A stretch of DNA of 64,000 nucleotides from NCBI RefSeq assembly GCF_028736155.1, contig NZ_CP117879.1, positions 248,001-312,000 of the forward strand, read 5' to 3'. Below, one piece after another: positions 1-7,724 of the stretch (its first letter is position 1; each line of letters begins with the position of its first letter). Under the pieces are notes generated by a model. That model was not told the DNA's origin and did not search any database. It saw nothing but the letters and a program-made list of their open reading frames with translations. Made by a program: the position numbers and the translations under genes. The stretch comes from Flavobacterium sp. KACC 22763. GTDB lineage: Bacteria > Bacteroidota > Bacteroidia > Flavobacteriales > Flavobacteriaceae.

Positions 1-283
1 TTGCAAAAGCGTTGTTATATTCTAATTCTGAACCTTTTGTGGTAAACAAAAGCTCTGGCTGTATGGCAATGAAGTCTGAGATAGGAAGTGTGGCATAAAC
101 CCCAGCATTAAATCCGTATAAAACATTTTCATCGTCAGCTTCACTTTGATATAGATTCGACATATTGAATCCTCCTTTTACGCCGTATTCGGTATTTACA
201 TTATTGTCCTGAGCGTGCAGCATTCCGAATGATGCTGTTAAAAAAAGTGTTAAGGCGCATAAAAATTTGGCGTGTAATTTCAT
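1..283 (-). CDS. Outer membrane beta-barrel protein (PorT-like), 3' end beyond window
   Basis: The reading frame starts at 283 and runs off the left edge, so only the first 94 residues are visible. Residues 1-22 form a signal peptide ending LHAQ. The mature part begins with a YGVKGGFNMSNLY stretch and then FNAGVYATLPISDF and AIQPELLFTTKG. These glycine/aromatic alternating strands are typical of the small porin-like outer-membrane barrels (PorT / OMP_b-brl family) common in Flavobacteria. The protein should sit in the outer membrane. Its substrate or role cannot be read from this fragment. Confidence 0.75.
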   Translation of the reverse strand, partial: MKLHAKFLCALTLFLTASFGMLHAQDNNVNTEYGVKGGFNMSNLYQSEADDENVLYGFNAGVYATLPISDFIAIQPELLFTTKGSELEYNNAFA

Positions 284-319
284 AGTAAAAAAATTAGTTA
301 ATAGATAGATAATAGGCGT

Positions 320-889
320 TTATTCGTTTTGTTTTTTTATTCGTTCAGTCTCTCGTAAGAGTCTGTATTGCTGTGGCAAAAAGCGAAGAACTAGTTCTAG
401 AATTTCTTTATCATTTGTTTCTCTAGAAATGGTTTCGAGTAGCTCAATCTGGTCACAGATCGCTTCTGTCATAGTGTCTAAATAGATATTGTTAAAATTG
501 TTATTGCTTGCATCAATGAGGTTGTACAGGTCTCTTTTGTGCGTGGCATTTATTTCAGTAATGACAATGAGCTTTGATGTAGCCATTTTGGTTATTGCTT
601 CCAACAATTGACTCTCTTGAACCTCTATTCTTTTGCTTAATTCCTGAACAATTACATCTGAACTTTTTTGTTGTGCAATCTGACTTTTAGAAATAATGGA
701 CTTACTTACATTTGCCGTAGATATAAAAAAGAAAACCTCTGTTTCTTCTCTGTCATTTTTTGCAAAAGCTTGGTTCTTCAAAGTGTTTTCAATCGGATTA
801 ATTTTTCTGCAAGATGTGATGCATAAAATTAAAAGGAACGAAAAAAAAACTTTGAAAATTGAAGCTTTTAAGGGGGGAATTGCTTTCAT
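320..889 (-). CDS. DUF4142-like lipoprotein
   Basis: This 189-residue protein has a hydrophobic N terminus ending in a lipobox (LCITSC, cysteine near residue 27), so it should be a lipoprotein. The rest is almost entirely alpha-helical and follows the DUF4142 pattern: an F-x-STAN start, a lysine/glutamine-rich helix, a middle helix with HKRDLYNLID, and a final QIELLE helix. DUF4142 proteins are four-helix periplasmic or envelope proteins of unknown function, and assignment to that family is by pattern only. It stands alone between the barrel gene and the kinase operon, on the same strand. Confidence 0.6.
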   Translation of the reverse strand: MKAIPPLKASIFKVFFSFLLILCITSCRKINPIENTLKNQAFAKNDREETEVFFFISTANVSKSIISKSQIAQQKSSDVIVQELSKRIEVQESQLLEAITKMATSKLIVITEINATHKRDLYNLIDASNNNFNNIYLDTMTEAICDQIELLETISRETNDKEILELVLRFLPQQYRLLRETERIKKQNE

Positions 890-963
890 TATTACTTCCT
901 AAAGTATTACATTACAAAGATGGCAACGAATGAAAGATTTTGCTTTACAGCATAAAAAAGAAA

Positions 964-997
964 CGTTATATAATTCCCATAATGGATTTATATAACG
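964..997 (-). terminator. Rho-independent terminator of the kinase operon
   Basis: The arms CGTTATATAA (964-973) and TTATATAACG (988-997) form a perfect 10-bp stem just after the stop of the histidine kinase gene on the minus strand. Confidence 0.55.
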
Positions 998-1023
998 CTT
1001 TTTAAGTGTTTTTTTAATGAGGT

Positions 1024-2811
1024 TTAATCAGGCAAAAATACCGTAAATACAGAGCCTTTTCCTAAAGTGCTATCGGCTGTAATATGACCTTTGTGATTCT
1101 CTACAATCTTCTTGCAGATGGCTAATCCGATTCCTGTTCCTGGATAATCTGTTTTGGAATGAAGACGCTGAAAAAGAATAAAAATGGTTTCTTTAAACTG
1201 AGGGTCAAATCCCATTCCGTTATCTGTAAAAGTGATTTTATGGAACTTCTTTATAGACTGTTCTAGTATTTCTGGATAATCGGCAGAAAATACTTTTTCG
1301 CTCGAAATAGAAATCTCAGGATTTACATCTAGCTGACTATATTTTAATGAATTTCCAATTAAATTGATAAACAGCTGTTCGATCTGATATGGAATAACAG
1401 AAAGCTTCGGAAGTTTGCCAATACGCTGAATTACGGCTTTCTTTTCTTCTATTACTTCACCCAATTCAGATTCGGCATTGTCCAAAAGTTCGTTAAGGTT
1501 CATTTTAATGAATTCCTTTTTGGTTGTATTTGTTCTTGAAAACAAAAGAAGATCGTCTATTAAAACACGCATTCTTTTTGCCGAGCTTTCTATTTTTGTG
1601 ATGTAATTTTTACCGCTTTCAGACATAACTTCTTTGTCGGCACTTGAAACTCTAGAAATAAAAGTCTGTATTTTTCTAAGTGGTTCCTGCAAATCGTGAC
1701 TAGCAACATGGTTAAAAGAAGCCAGTTCTTTATTGCTTTTTTCTAGCTCTTTATTACGTTCCTGAAGCTCAATATTCAAAAGATGTTCGTCTGTAATGTC
1801 AAAATTAATTCCAAGCAAAATTTTACTGCCTTGCTGGTCAGTTACCAATTTCCCTGTTGTTTTAAAATAGCGTACTTCAAAATCTGGACGCACAATTTTA
1901 TAATACACAAACGGGAGGTGTTTCTTATCTACAATTCCGTCTATTGCCTTGGCGACAGATTCTTTGTCGTCAGGGTGAACATATTTGATAAGTGTGGCTT
2001 TATTAGGCGCAAAAGATTTTGGCTCGAGACCTAATAATCGGAATTGATTGTCTGAAAAATCAATTTTATCAGAATCCAAATCCCATTGCCAAGTGCTGAA
2101 TTTACCAATATTTTCAGACTCAGAAATTAAACCGCTAGAAATAAGAAGTTTTTTATTGAATACTTTCAAGCGTTCAAAATCGCGGCTAATTTGACGATAT
2201 GCCAATAAAATAAAACTCAAAGCCACCAGAAATAATGAAATCGAAAACAGCGGACTCAAAGAGATTTCTGAATCATAAATTTTAAGTCTTTTCTTTAGGA
2301 AATCTTTCTCGATATCGTTCATTTCATCTACCTTAAAACGAATATTTTCCATTAAAATACGACCGCCAAACATATGATTGTCTAGTTTTCTTTTATCGTA
2401 TGTTTTAGGATCGCTGTATTTTAGGCAATTTTCAAAAGAAACAAAACGCTGAGTAATGAGTTTAAAGAGCTTCTGAAGATTTTTTTGCTGTATCGGATTA
2501 TCGGTAGTCAGTTTTTTTAAGGTAATGAAAGAAGTATTTACCTTATCTCGAGAATAAATATACGGAGTTAAAAAACGGGCATTGCGAGTGATAATATATC
2601 CTCGCTGGCCCGTTTCTGCATCTTTTATAGCCGACATTAACCGCTCGAGCTGGATGTTGATTTCGTATGTGTGCATAACCAGTTTGCTCGATTCATTCAA
2701 GTCCTGGTTATGTTTGTAAGCAATTGAAGAAAGAAATAACAGAATGAAAACTGCGATTACAAAAATAACTCTCAAAGAGTTTGAAGAATTAAAATTTGGT
2801 ATCCACTTCAT
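1024..2811 (-). CDS. CHASE3/PAS sensor histidine kinase
   Basis: Membrane sensor kinase of 595 residues. Transmembrane helix 1 spans about 14-32. An extracytoplasmic helical region carrying the CHASE3-type motif DAETGQRGYIITRN follows, then a second helix at about 187-205. A PAS/PAC domain (about 235-345, WQWDLDSDKIDFSDNQF) precedes a HisKA domain whose phospho-acceptor is His372 in ASHDLQEPLRK. The C-terminal HATPase has an N box (GNSLKYS), a DNGMGF G1 box and GTGIGLAI. The gene lies 13 bp behind a response regulator and downstream of an AraC-type regulator, so all three are probably one transcript. The signal sensed is unknown. The H-box type is the phytochrome-like HDLQEPLR class common in Bacteroidota. 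Confidence 0.9.
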   Translation of the reverse strand: MKWIPNFNSSNSLRVIFVIAVFILLFLSSIAYKHNQDLNESSKLVMHTYEINIQLERLMSAIKDAETGQRGYIITRNARFLTPYIYSRDKVNTSFITLKKLTTDNPIQQKNLQKLFKLITQRFVSFENCLKYSDPKTYDKRKLDNHMFGGRILMENIRFKVDEMNDIEKDFLKKRLKIYDSEISLSPLFSISLFLVALSFILLAYRQISRDFERLKVFNKKLLISSGLISESENIGKFSTWQWDLDSDKIDFSDNQFRLLGLEPKSFAPNKATLIKYVHPDDKESVAKAIDGIVDKKHLPFVYYKIVRPDFEVRYFKTTGKLVTDQQGSKILLGINFDITDEHLLNIELQERNKELEKSNKELASFNHVASHDLQEPLRKIQTFISRVSSADKEVMSESGKNYITKIESSAKRMRVLIDDLLLFSRTNTTKKEFIKMNLNELLDNAESELGEVIEEKKAVIQRIGKLPKLSVIPYQIEQLFINLIGNSLKYSQLDVNPEISISSEKVFSADYPEILEQSIKKFHKITFTDNGMGFDPQFKETIFILFQRLHSKTDYPGTGIGLAICKKIVENHKGHITADSTLGKGSVFTVFLPD

Positions 2812-2824
2812 TATTGGTATGCTT

Positions 2825-3274
2825 TTATTTTAGTCGCAGCAAGAAATTATCACGGTTTAAACCTGAAGTATGATAATGCCAGTTTACAGTCACGACTTCA
2901 TTAATTATTTTTTTGAGTGTATTGAAATCGCTTGGCTTTTTGATGTAAATATTGGCACCTTGAATAAAGGTATCTTCGATATCTTCTTCGGACGAAGAAG
3001 TAGAATAAATGGCAATAATTATATCTTTTAAATGATCTGTTTTTTTGATTTCAATTAAACATTCTTTACCTGTTTTCTTAGGCATGTTTAAATCTAGAAA
3101 CAAAATATCTGGAAGTTTATTGTCTGTGTTCATTAAATGATCCATAAGTTGCATACCGTCATGAACAAAACTTACATTAGTTTGAATTTTTATTTCTTCA
3201 AAAGCATCTTTAAAGAAAAGACGGTCATCTTCATCATCATCGGCCAATAAAATGTGTAATGCGTTTTTTTGCAT
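2825..3274 (-). CDS. Single-domain response regulator
   Basis: CheY-like receiver of 149 residues with no output domain. The acidic pocket is ADDDEDD (residues 11-17), the phospho-acceptor is Asp61 in LFLDLNMPKKTG, and the conserved lysine lies in IYIKKPSDF. It belongs to the receiver subfamily that usually partners hybrid or PAS kinases without DNA binding. It sits between the AraC-type gene (21-bp gap) and the sensor kinase (13-bp gap), so it is the probable phosphorelay partner of that kinase. The output is inferred to be protein-protein interaction. Confidence 0.88.
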   Translation of the reverse strand: MQKNALHILLADDDEDDRLFFKDAFEEIKIQTNVSFVHDGMQLMDHLMNTDNKLPDILFLDLNMPKKTGKECLIEIKKTDHLKDIIIAIYSTSSSEEDIEDTFIQGANIYIKKPSDFNTLKKIINEVVTVNWHYHTSGLNRDNFLLRLK

Positions 3275-3295
3275 TGTAATGTGGTATTTGGGTTT

Positions 3296-3847
3296 TTATT
3301 TTAAATTTTCTCTACGTTTCTTAATAATCCTCTGAAAAGCAGATGGAGTAATTCCGGTTGTGTTTTTAAACTGCGTACTCAAATGCGCAACACTCGAATA
3401 ATTGAGTAAAAAAGCAATTTCGGTCAAACTCATTTCATTGATAATAATCAATTGTTTTGCTCTTTCAATTTTCTGTAAAATAATAAAATTTTCAATAGAA
3501 GAATAGGTTACTTCTGAGAAAACATTAGATAAATATCCGTAGCTGTGGTTTAGCTTTTCTGCCAAAAACACAGAACTTTTGTAATTATTGTTGTCGTCCA
3601 TAAATACAAGTTCGATAATCGCGTCTTTTATTTTTTGTACGAGTACACTTTTTTGATTTTCAACTACTTCAAAACCGCATGGAGCCAATTTGCTTTTTAA
3701 ATTCTCCAAAGCTTCGGCATCAAGATTGTCTTCAATTTCAATTTCACCAAATCCTAGAGTTGTAAAATTTACATTGTTTTGTTCCAGATTTTGTTTTAAA
3801 TAAAGAGAGCAAATTGTATTAATGTCGAACTTTATAAATAGTTTCAT
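3296..3847 (-). CDS. AraC-type helix-turn-helix regulator
   Basis: This 183-residue protein has an unusual N-terminal region of about 75 residues whose pattern suggests a small alpha/beta fold. The C-terminal AraC/XylS DNA-binding domain follows: first helix-turn-helix near SVFLAEKLNHSYGYLSNVF, linker LQKIERAKQLI, and second at SLTEIAFLLNYSSVAHLSTQF with the family ending TGITPSAFQ. It is the first gene of a three-gene run with the response regulator and kinase. A natural reading is that the regulator controls the operon or acts in the same stress response. The short N-terminal domain is not a cupin and may sense a ligand. Confidence 0.85.
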   Translation of the reverse strand: MKLFIKFDINTICSLYLKQNLEQNNVNFTTLGFGEIEIEDNLDAEALENLKSKLAPCGFEVVENQKSVLVQKIKDAIIELVFMDDNNNYKSSVFLAEKLNHSYGYLSNVFSEVTYSSIENFIILQKIERAKQLIIINEMSLTEIAFLLNYSSVAHLSTQFKNTTGITPSAFQRIIKKRRENLK

Positions 3848-3950
3848 TTTATAGAAATTTGGTTAAAGATACTTAATTTATTTGGTGTTTTTGCTTTTAA
3901 ATGGCACAGAATTACGTCAAAATACGATTTTAAAATAAAATTTTCAAAAA

Positions 3951-3983
3951 AATACCGTCTAATATTTTTTACTAGACGGTATT
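3951..3983 (-). terminator. Terminator after csbD-like gene
   Basis: The arms AATACCGTCTA and TAGACGGTATT form a perfect 11-bp stem. On the minus strand it is followed by a T run (the A run at 3946-3950 of the plus text), about 20 bp past the CsbD stop. Confidence 0.75.
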
Positions 3984-4005
3984 TCCCTGATTGAGTTGCA
4001 AAGGG

Positions 4006-4191
4006 TTACAATTCTGACAGGATTTGATGAAATTCCTCTTTTGTTTTTCCCAGTTTCTGCTGAAGTCTTCCGTACATTTCGTCTTCTTTTCCTTCAGCAA
4101 ACATCAAATCGTCATCTGTTAGCGTTGCAAACTTTTGTTTCAGTTTACCCTTCAACTCGTTCCAGTTTCCTTTTATCTCGGTGATATTCAT
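4006..4191 (-). CDS. CsbD family stress protein
   Basis: Small 61-residue protein beginning [20 protein letters not shown], which is the CsbD family signature (KGNWNE-KGK-K), and ending in an acidic helix. The start at 4191 is chosen because the family begins there and AAAGAGAT lies just upstream. An earlier in-frame ATG at 4251 adds 20 unrelated residues. CsbD proteins are small, abundant, stress-induced proteins of unknown mechanism. It precedes a Dps gene on the same strand, which fits a general-stress pairing. Confidence 0.85.
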   Translation of the reverse strand: MNITEIKGNWNELKGKLKQKFATLTDDDLMFAEGKEDEMYGRLQQKLGKTKEEFHQILSEL

Positions 4192-4327
4192 GAATATCTC
4201 TTTTAAGTTTTTTATTGTATTGTAAAATTGCAAATTATAAATCGGCTCCATGTTACATTTATTTTTCCAACTGTTGCATAATTTTCATCCCAATTGGCAT
4301 TTTCAATTCACAATTCACAATTCACAA

Positions 4328-4801
4328 TTAAACCTGGTACCTTCTCAGAATCCAAGCCATTTTTTCATGCTCCTGAAGCAATCCTGTAACAAAATCGGCA
4401 GAACCGGCATCGTTGGTTTCGTTTTCAAAAACCGGAATATAATTTCTAAATTCTGTTACCAGCTGTTCATGGTTTTCTAGAAGCTCAGATAACATATCTT
4501 TTTGTGAAGCATATTCTTTTGGAGATTCTTTTAAGGTCGAATTATCAATAAACTCCTTCATGGTTCCAATTGTTTTTTCTCCCAATTGATTAATACGTTC
4601 GGCCACTTCATCAATTTGGGCTTCAAGAACGCGATATTGCTCTTCAAACAATTTATGCAGTTCCATAAAACTGTTTCCAGAAATGTTCCAGTGAAATTTT
4701 CTTGTTTTTACATACAAAGTCATTTCGTTTGATAAAATTGTAGCCAGTATAGAAGCGCTCTTTTTTAAGTTCTTTGGTGTAATTCCGATATTTGGGCTCA
4801 T
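4328..4801 (-). CDS. dps: Dps family ferritin-like DNA-protection protein
   Basis: This 157-residue four-helix ferritin-like protein has the Dps core: TLYVKTRKFHWNISG with the ferroxidase histidine, then LHKLFEEQYRVLEAQIDEVAERINQLG supplying the second histidine plus acidic ligands. Length is normal for Dps. Dps dodecamers oxidise and store iron using hydrogen peroxide and shield DNA. A few hundred bases of the same neighbourhood hold CsbD, with catalase a little further on (7725), consistent with oxidative stress roles, though they are not one operon. The extended N-terminal tail is short, so direct DNA binding is uncertain. Confidence 0.9.
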   Translation of the reverse strand: MSPNIGITPKNLKKSASILATILSNEMTLYVKTRKFHWNISGNSFMELHKLFEEQYRVLEAQIDEVAERINQLGEKTIGTMKEFIDNSTLKESPKEYASQKDMLSELLENHEQLVTEFRNYIPVFENETNDAGSADFVTGLLQEHEKMAWILRRYQV

Positions 4802-4925
4802 AATTGTCTTTTTAATGGTTTATTTCAAAGTTACTTTTGATTCTAATTTTTCTATTACACAATTTTTGATTGATGTTATAGGAATTCAATGTTAGTGATA
4901 TAATTTTGAATATATTATGATTAAT

Positions 4926-4969
4926 GTCACCCTGAGGAGTTGAAGGGCTTCGACTCCGCTCAGCCTGAC
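4926..4969. repeat. Dispersed GAGCGGAGTCGAAG-type palindromic repeat
   Basis: The left arm CACCCTGAGGAGTTGAAG is followed by CTTCGACTCCGCTCAGCCTG, forming an imperfect hairpin. The same element occurs as a longer hairpin at 51787-51850 and as a short form at 48129-48149, always between genes. Confidence 0.75.
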
Positions 4970-4995
4970 AACAGCAAACATTTACAGTAGCCATT

Positions 4996-5128
4996 AACCA
5001 CAAACCACAAACCATCAACCATAAACCATCAACCACAAACCACAAACCACAAACCACAAACCACAAACCACAAACCATAAACCATAAACCATAAACCATA
5101 AACCATAAACAATAAACCATCAACCATT
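4996..5128. repeat. Heptamer tandem array (AACCAYA), 19 units
   Basis: Nineteen uninterrupted 7-bp units in register: mostly AACCACA in the left and centre, AACCATA in the right, with a few AACCATC and one AACAATA, ending AACCATT. The array fills most of the Dps-pyrF spacer and stops about 24 bp before the predicted pyrF -7 box. A 103-residue reading frame across it on the minus strand is a repeat artefact. Confidence 0.9.
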
Positions 5129-5151
5129 AACTCATTAACCATTATAATTTG

Positions 5152-5159
5152 TAATTTTG
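5152..5159 (+). promoter_or_regulatory. Predicted pyrF -7 promoter box
   Basis: TAATTTTG matches the Bacteroidota -7 consensus TAnnTTTG, 20 bp before the pyrF ATG. No TTG is present at the usual -33 distance; that stretch is the edge of the heptamer array. Confidence 0.45.
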
Positions 5160-5179
5160 CCGCACAAGTAAAAAAGAAT

Positions 5180-6007
5180 ATGACAACACAACAACTACAC
5201 GAACAAATTCTTCAAAAAAAATCATTTTTATGCGTTGGTTTAGATCCAGATCTGACTAAAATTCCGCAGCATTTGTTAGAAACCGAAGATCCTATTTTCG
5301 AATTTAATAAAGCAATTATTGATGCAACTCACGATTTGACTGTTGGATACAAACCAAACACAGCTTTTTTTGAGGCATACGGAATAAAAGGATGGATGTC
5401 TTTGCAGAAAACAATCAACTATATAAACGAAAATTATCCTGATATTTTTACGATTGCAGATGCAAAACGCGGTGATATTGGCAACACTTCAAGCATGTAC
5501 GCGAAAGCTTTTTTTGAAGACCTGAATTTTGACAGTGTAACCGTTGCTCCTTATATGGGAAAAGATTCTGTAGAACCTTTCTTGGCTTTCGAAAACAAGC
5601 ATACCATTATGCTGGCTTTAACTTCAAATGAAGGAGCTTTCGATTTTCAGACTTTAAATACAAACGGGAAAGAATTGTATAAACAAGTTCTAGAAACTTC
5701 TAAAACTTGGAAAAACAGCGAAAACTTAATGTACGTTGTGGGTGCAACAAAAGCAGAATATTTTACCGAAATCAGAAAAATTGTTCCAGACAGTTTCTTG
5801 TTAGTTCCAGGAATTGGTGCTCAAGGCGGAAGTTTATCTGAAGTTTGCAAATACGGAATGAATGATAAAGTTGGTCTTTTGGTAAATTCTGCAAGAGCGA
5901 TTATCTATGCGTCAAAGGGAACCGATTTTGCTGAAAAGGCTAGAGAAGAAGCTTTGAAAGTACAGCAGGAAATGGCTGAGATTATTGGTTTAAAGTTTAA
6001 AGTTTAA
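5180..6007 (+). CDS. pyrF: Orotidine 5'-phosphate decarboxylase (type 2)
   Basis: 275-residue enzyme that decarboxylates OMP to UMP, the last step of de novo pyrimidine synthesis, in the cytosol. N-terminal [13 protein letters not shown] binds the nucleotide phosphate region, and the catalytic core is [11 protein letters not shown] with Asp94, Lys96 and Asp99. The later VPGIGAQGG and [10 protein letters not shown] close the phosphate site. Length and the [10 protein letters not shown] form match the longer bacterial type 2 (PyrF subfamily 2) rather than the E. coli type. It is monocistronic here, followed by a long inverted repeat. Confidence 0.95.
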   Translation: MTTQQLHEQILQKKSFLCVGLDPDLTKIPQHLLETEDPIFEFNKAIIDATHDLTVGYKPNTAFFEAYGIKGWMSLQKTINYINENYPDIFTIADAKRGDIGNTSSMYAKAFFEDLNFDSVTVAPYMGKDSVEPFLAFENKHTIMLALTSNEGAFDFQTLNTNGKELYKQVLETSKTWKNSENLMYVVGATKAEYFTEIRKIVPDSFLLVPGIGAQGGSLSEVCKYGMNDKVGLLVNSARAIIYASKGTDFAEKAREEALKVQQEMAEIIGLKFKV

Positions 6008-6040
6008 AGTTTCAGGTTGCTTTACTTTGAACATAATTTT

Positions 6041-6221
6041 TTAACGCAGAGTGCACTAAGTTTTTTCGCAAAGTGCACAAAGAAGTTACTTACAGTCTTG
6101 TAAATGTTTTTTAAGTTCGCAAAGAATACTTTGTCTAAGCTTTGAGAACTTAAAAAACTTTTATTTTAAAATTATAAGCCTTCGCGAACTTTGCGAAAAA
6201 ACTTAGTGCACTCTGCGTTAA
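6041..6221. repeat. 34-bp perfect inverted repeat flanking a 113-bp loop
   Basis: Bases 6041-6074 (starting TTAACGCAGAGTGCACTAAG) are the exact reverse complement of 6188-6221. Inside, GCAAAGTGCACAAAG and TTCGCGAACTTTGCG extend the pairing imperfectly. Related GCAAAG/CTTTGCG words recur at 30248-30395, so it belongs to a dispersed family. It may also end the pyrF transcript. Confidence 0.85.
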
Positions 6222-6247
6222 ATTCCACATTCCAATAAACCAAACAC

Positions 6248-7048
6248 ATGAAACAAATCAAAGATCAGTTGGGCACTGTTCATACTTTTGAAATAGCTCC
6301 AAAACGTATTATTTCGCTAGTTCCTTCGCAAACCGAATTATTGTATGATTTAGGTTTAGAAGAAAAAATTATCGGAATAACGAAGTTCTGCGTTCATCCG
6401 TTTCATTTTAAATCTACCAAAAAGATGGTTGGTGGAACAAAGAAAATCCACTTTGAAAAAATAAAGCTTTTAGAGCCAGATATTATTATCTGCAATAAAG
6501 AAGAAAACACCCTGGAGATTGTAGAGCAATTAAGTGCTATCTGTCCAGTTTGGGTTACTAATATTGTTTCTATTGAAGATAATTTTCAGATGATTTCAGA
6601 TTTCGGACAATTATTCAATTGCAGAACCGAAGCCCAGAAATGGAATGATAAGTTGGCATTCGCTCTAAGCGATTTTAAAAATTATATAAAAGATATAAAG
6701 GAAAAGAAAGCAGCCTATTTTATTTGGAAAAATCCATATATGGTGGCTGGAAATGATACTTATATTAATGAGCTTTTAAAACTCAATCATTTTAAAAATA
6801 TCTACGAAGACAAAGGGCGTTATCCTGAAATCGAATTAAAGAAAATGCGTTTAGAAGGCGATCCTGATATTGTTTTTCTTTCATCAGAACCTTATCCTTT
6901 CAAAGAAGAAGATGCTTTTGAAATTGGAAGGTTTACGCATCACGCCAAAACTATTTTCGTAGACGGCGAAATGTTCTCTTGGCACGGCAGCAGATTGCTA
7001 AAAGCTTTCTCGTATTTTAAACTGCTTCATGAAAGATTGAAGAATTAA
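6248..7048 (+). CDS. BtuF-like cobalamin/metal-receptor protein without signal peptide
   Basis: 266 residues of the helical-backbone periplasmic binding fold: KRIISLVPSQTELLYDLG, then GITKFCVHP, VGGTKKIHFEKI, LLEPDIIICNKEEN, and the second lobe with LEGDPDIVFLSSEPYPF and DGEMFSWHGSRLLKA. This matches BtuF/FecB-type ABC-transporter receptors for corrinoids or siderophores. No signal peptide or lipobox is visible, because the protein starts directly with MKQIKDQLG, so the protein appears cytosolic. No permease or ATPase gene lies beside it. Family membership is confident; ligand and role are not. Confidence 0.75.
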   Translation: MKQIKDQLGTVHTFEIAPKRIISLVPSQTELLYDLGLEEKIIGITKFCVHPFHFKSTKKMVGGTKKIHFEKIKLLEPDIIICNKEENTLEIVEQLSAICPVWVTNIVSIEDNFQMISDFGQLFNCRTEAQKWNDKLAFALSDFKNYIKDIKEKKAAYFIWKNPYMVAGNDTYINELLKLNHFKNIYEDKGRYPEIELKKMRLEGDPDIVFLSSEPYPFKEEDAFEIGRFTHHAKTIFVDGEMFSWHGSRLLKAFSYFKLLHERLKN

Positions 7049-7055
7049 AAAAGGG

Positions 7056-7304
7056 AAATTCCAATATTTTAAATTCCAAATTCCAATTTTTGCTATATGT
7101 GGCTAAGGTTGGAATTTGGAATTTTTTTATTGAGTAATTTAAATTTATTTGGAATTTAATCAAAAAAATAATGCCGACATCTCGAAGACGTCGGCATCTA
7201 TTTAACTAACCAAAACCAAAATAATAAATAACCAGTTTATTACATTACAAATGTCCGACATATATCAAACTTATGCTGTTAAGATCTTGTTATTACTTTG
7301 TTGG
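7056..7304. repeat. Tandem 249-bp intergenic unit, copy 1
   Basis: Starts with AAATTCCAA and TTGGAATTT arms (7071-7086 / 7109-7124) followed by T residues, which would terminate the preceding plus-strand gene. Then comes a G+C-rich hairpin (7171-7197), the motif AACTAACCAAAACC, and a tail ending ACTTTGTTGG. On the minus strand TAAGTTTG (7266-7273) matches a -7 box about 70 bp before the hairpin, so the unit could encode a roughly 95-nt RNA. It is 23 bp from copy 2, and the two copies fill the 676-bp spacer before catalase. Confidence 0.85.
7171..7197 (-). terminator. G+C-rich hairpin in repeat copy 1, terminator-like on minus strand
   Basis: ATGCCGAC (7171-7178) pairs with GTCGGCAT (7190-7197) around an 11-base loop. 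Read on the minus strand it is followed by TATTTTTTTG, the form of an intrinsic terminator. Its stem covaries with the second copy. Confidence 0.6.
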
Positions 7305-7327
7305 ATATAAGTTAATGTCTTAATTTA

Positions 7328-7575
7328 AAATTCCAATATTTAAAATTCCAAATTCCAATTTTTGCTATATGTGGTAAGATTGGAATTTGGAATTTTTTTA
7401 TTTAAGTTATTTAAATTTATTTGGAATTTAATGCAAAAAAGAATGCCGGCATCTCGAAGAAGCCGGCATCATTTAACTAACCAAAACCAAAATAATAAAT
7501 AACCAGTTTATTACATTACAAATGTCCGATATATATCAATTTTATGCTGTTAAGGTTTTGTTATTACTTTGTTGG
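7328..7575. repeat. Tandem 248-bp intergenic unit, copy 2
   Basis: Near-identical to 7056-7304 over its whole length, including the outer AAATTCCAA inverted repeat, the central hairpin and the tail ending ACTTTGTTGG. Differences cluster in short spacer stretches. The minus-strand -7 candidate here is TAAAATTG (7537-7544), one base off consensus. Confidence 0.85.
7443..7469 (-). terminator. G+C-rich hairpin in repeat copy 2
   Basis: ATGCCGGC (7443-7450) pairs with GCCGGCAT (7462-7469) around an 11-base loop, with TCTTTTTTGC following on the minus strand. Compared with copy 1, an A-T pair has become a G-C pair with both sides changed. Confidence 0.6.
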
Positions 7576-7692
7576 TCATACGTTAAGATTTGTAAAATGG
7601 CTGTTTTGAGCTTTCTGCAGTGTTAAATAGCGTTTGGTTATTAAAATATAATAACAATCAATTTTGTTTATGAATGTGCTAAGGATAAGTTT

Positions 7693-7700
7693 GTATATTT
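7693..7700 (+). promoter_or_regulatory. Predicted catalase -7 promoter box
   Basis: TATATTTG matches TAnnTTTG about 25 bp before the catalase start. A TTTG lies further upstream, but at about 26 bp it is wider than the usual 17-23 bp spacer, so the -33 element is uncertain. Confidence 0.4.
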
Positions 7701-7724
7701 GATAAAACATTAAAAATCAGCAAA

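Noticed and set aside
1783..2034. Plus-strand 83-residue frame inside the histidine kinase gene
   Set aside because: Antisense shadow of the kinase PAS region; no start signal and no family resemblance.
4812..5123. 103-residue reading frame on the minus strand
   Set aside because: It runs through the AACCAYA heptamer array, giving a low-complexity Trp/Leu/Val/Gly/Met repeat. No start signal and no coding character.
4996..5128. Possible CRISPR array or replication iterons in the heptamer array
   Set aside because: Units are only 7 bp with no spacers; there is no dnaA, gyrB or GC-skew-type context and no DnaA boxes were seen.
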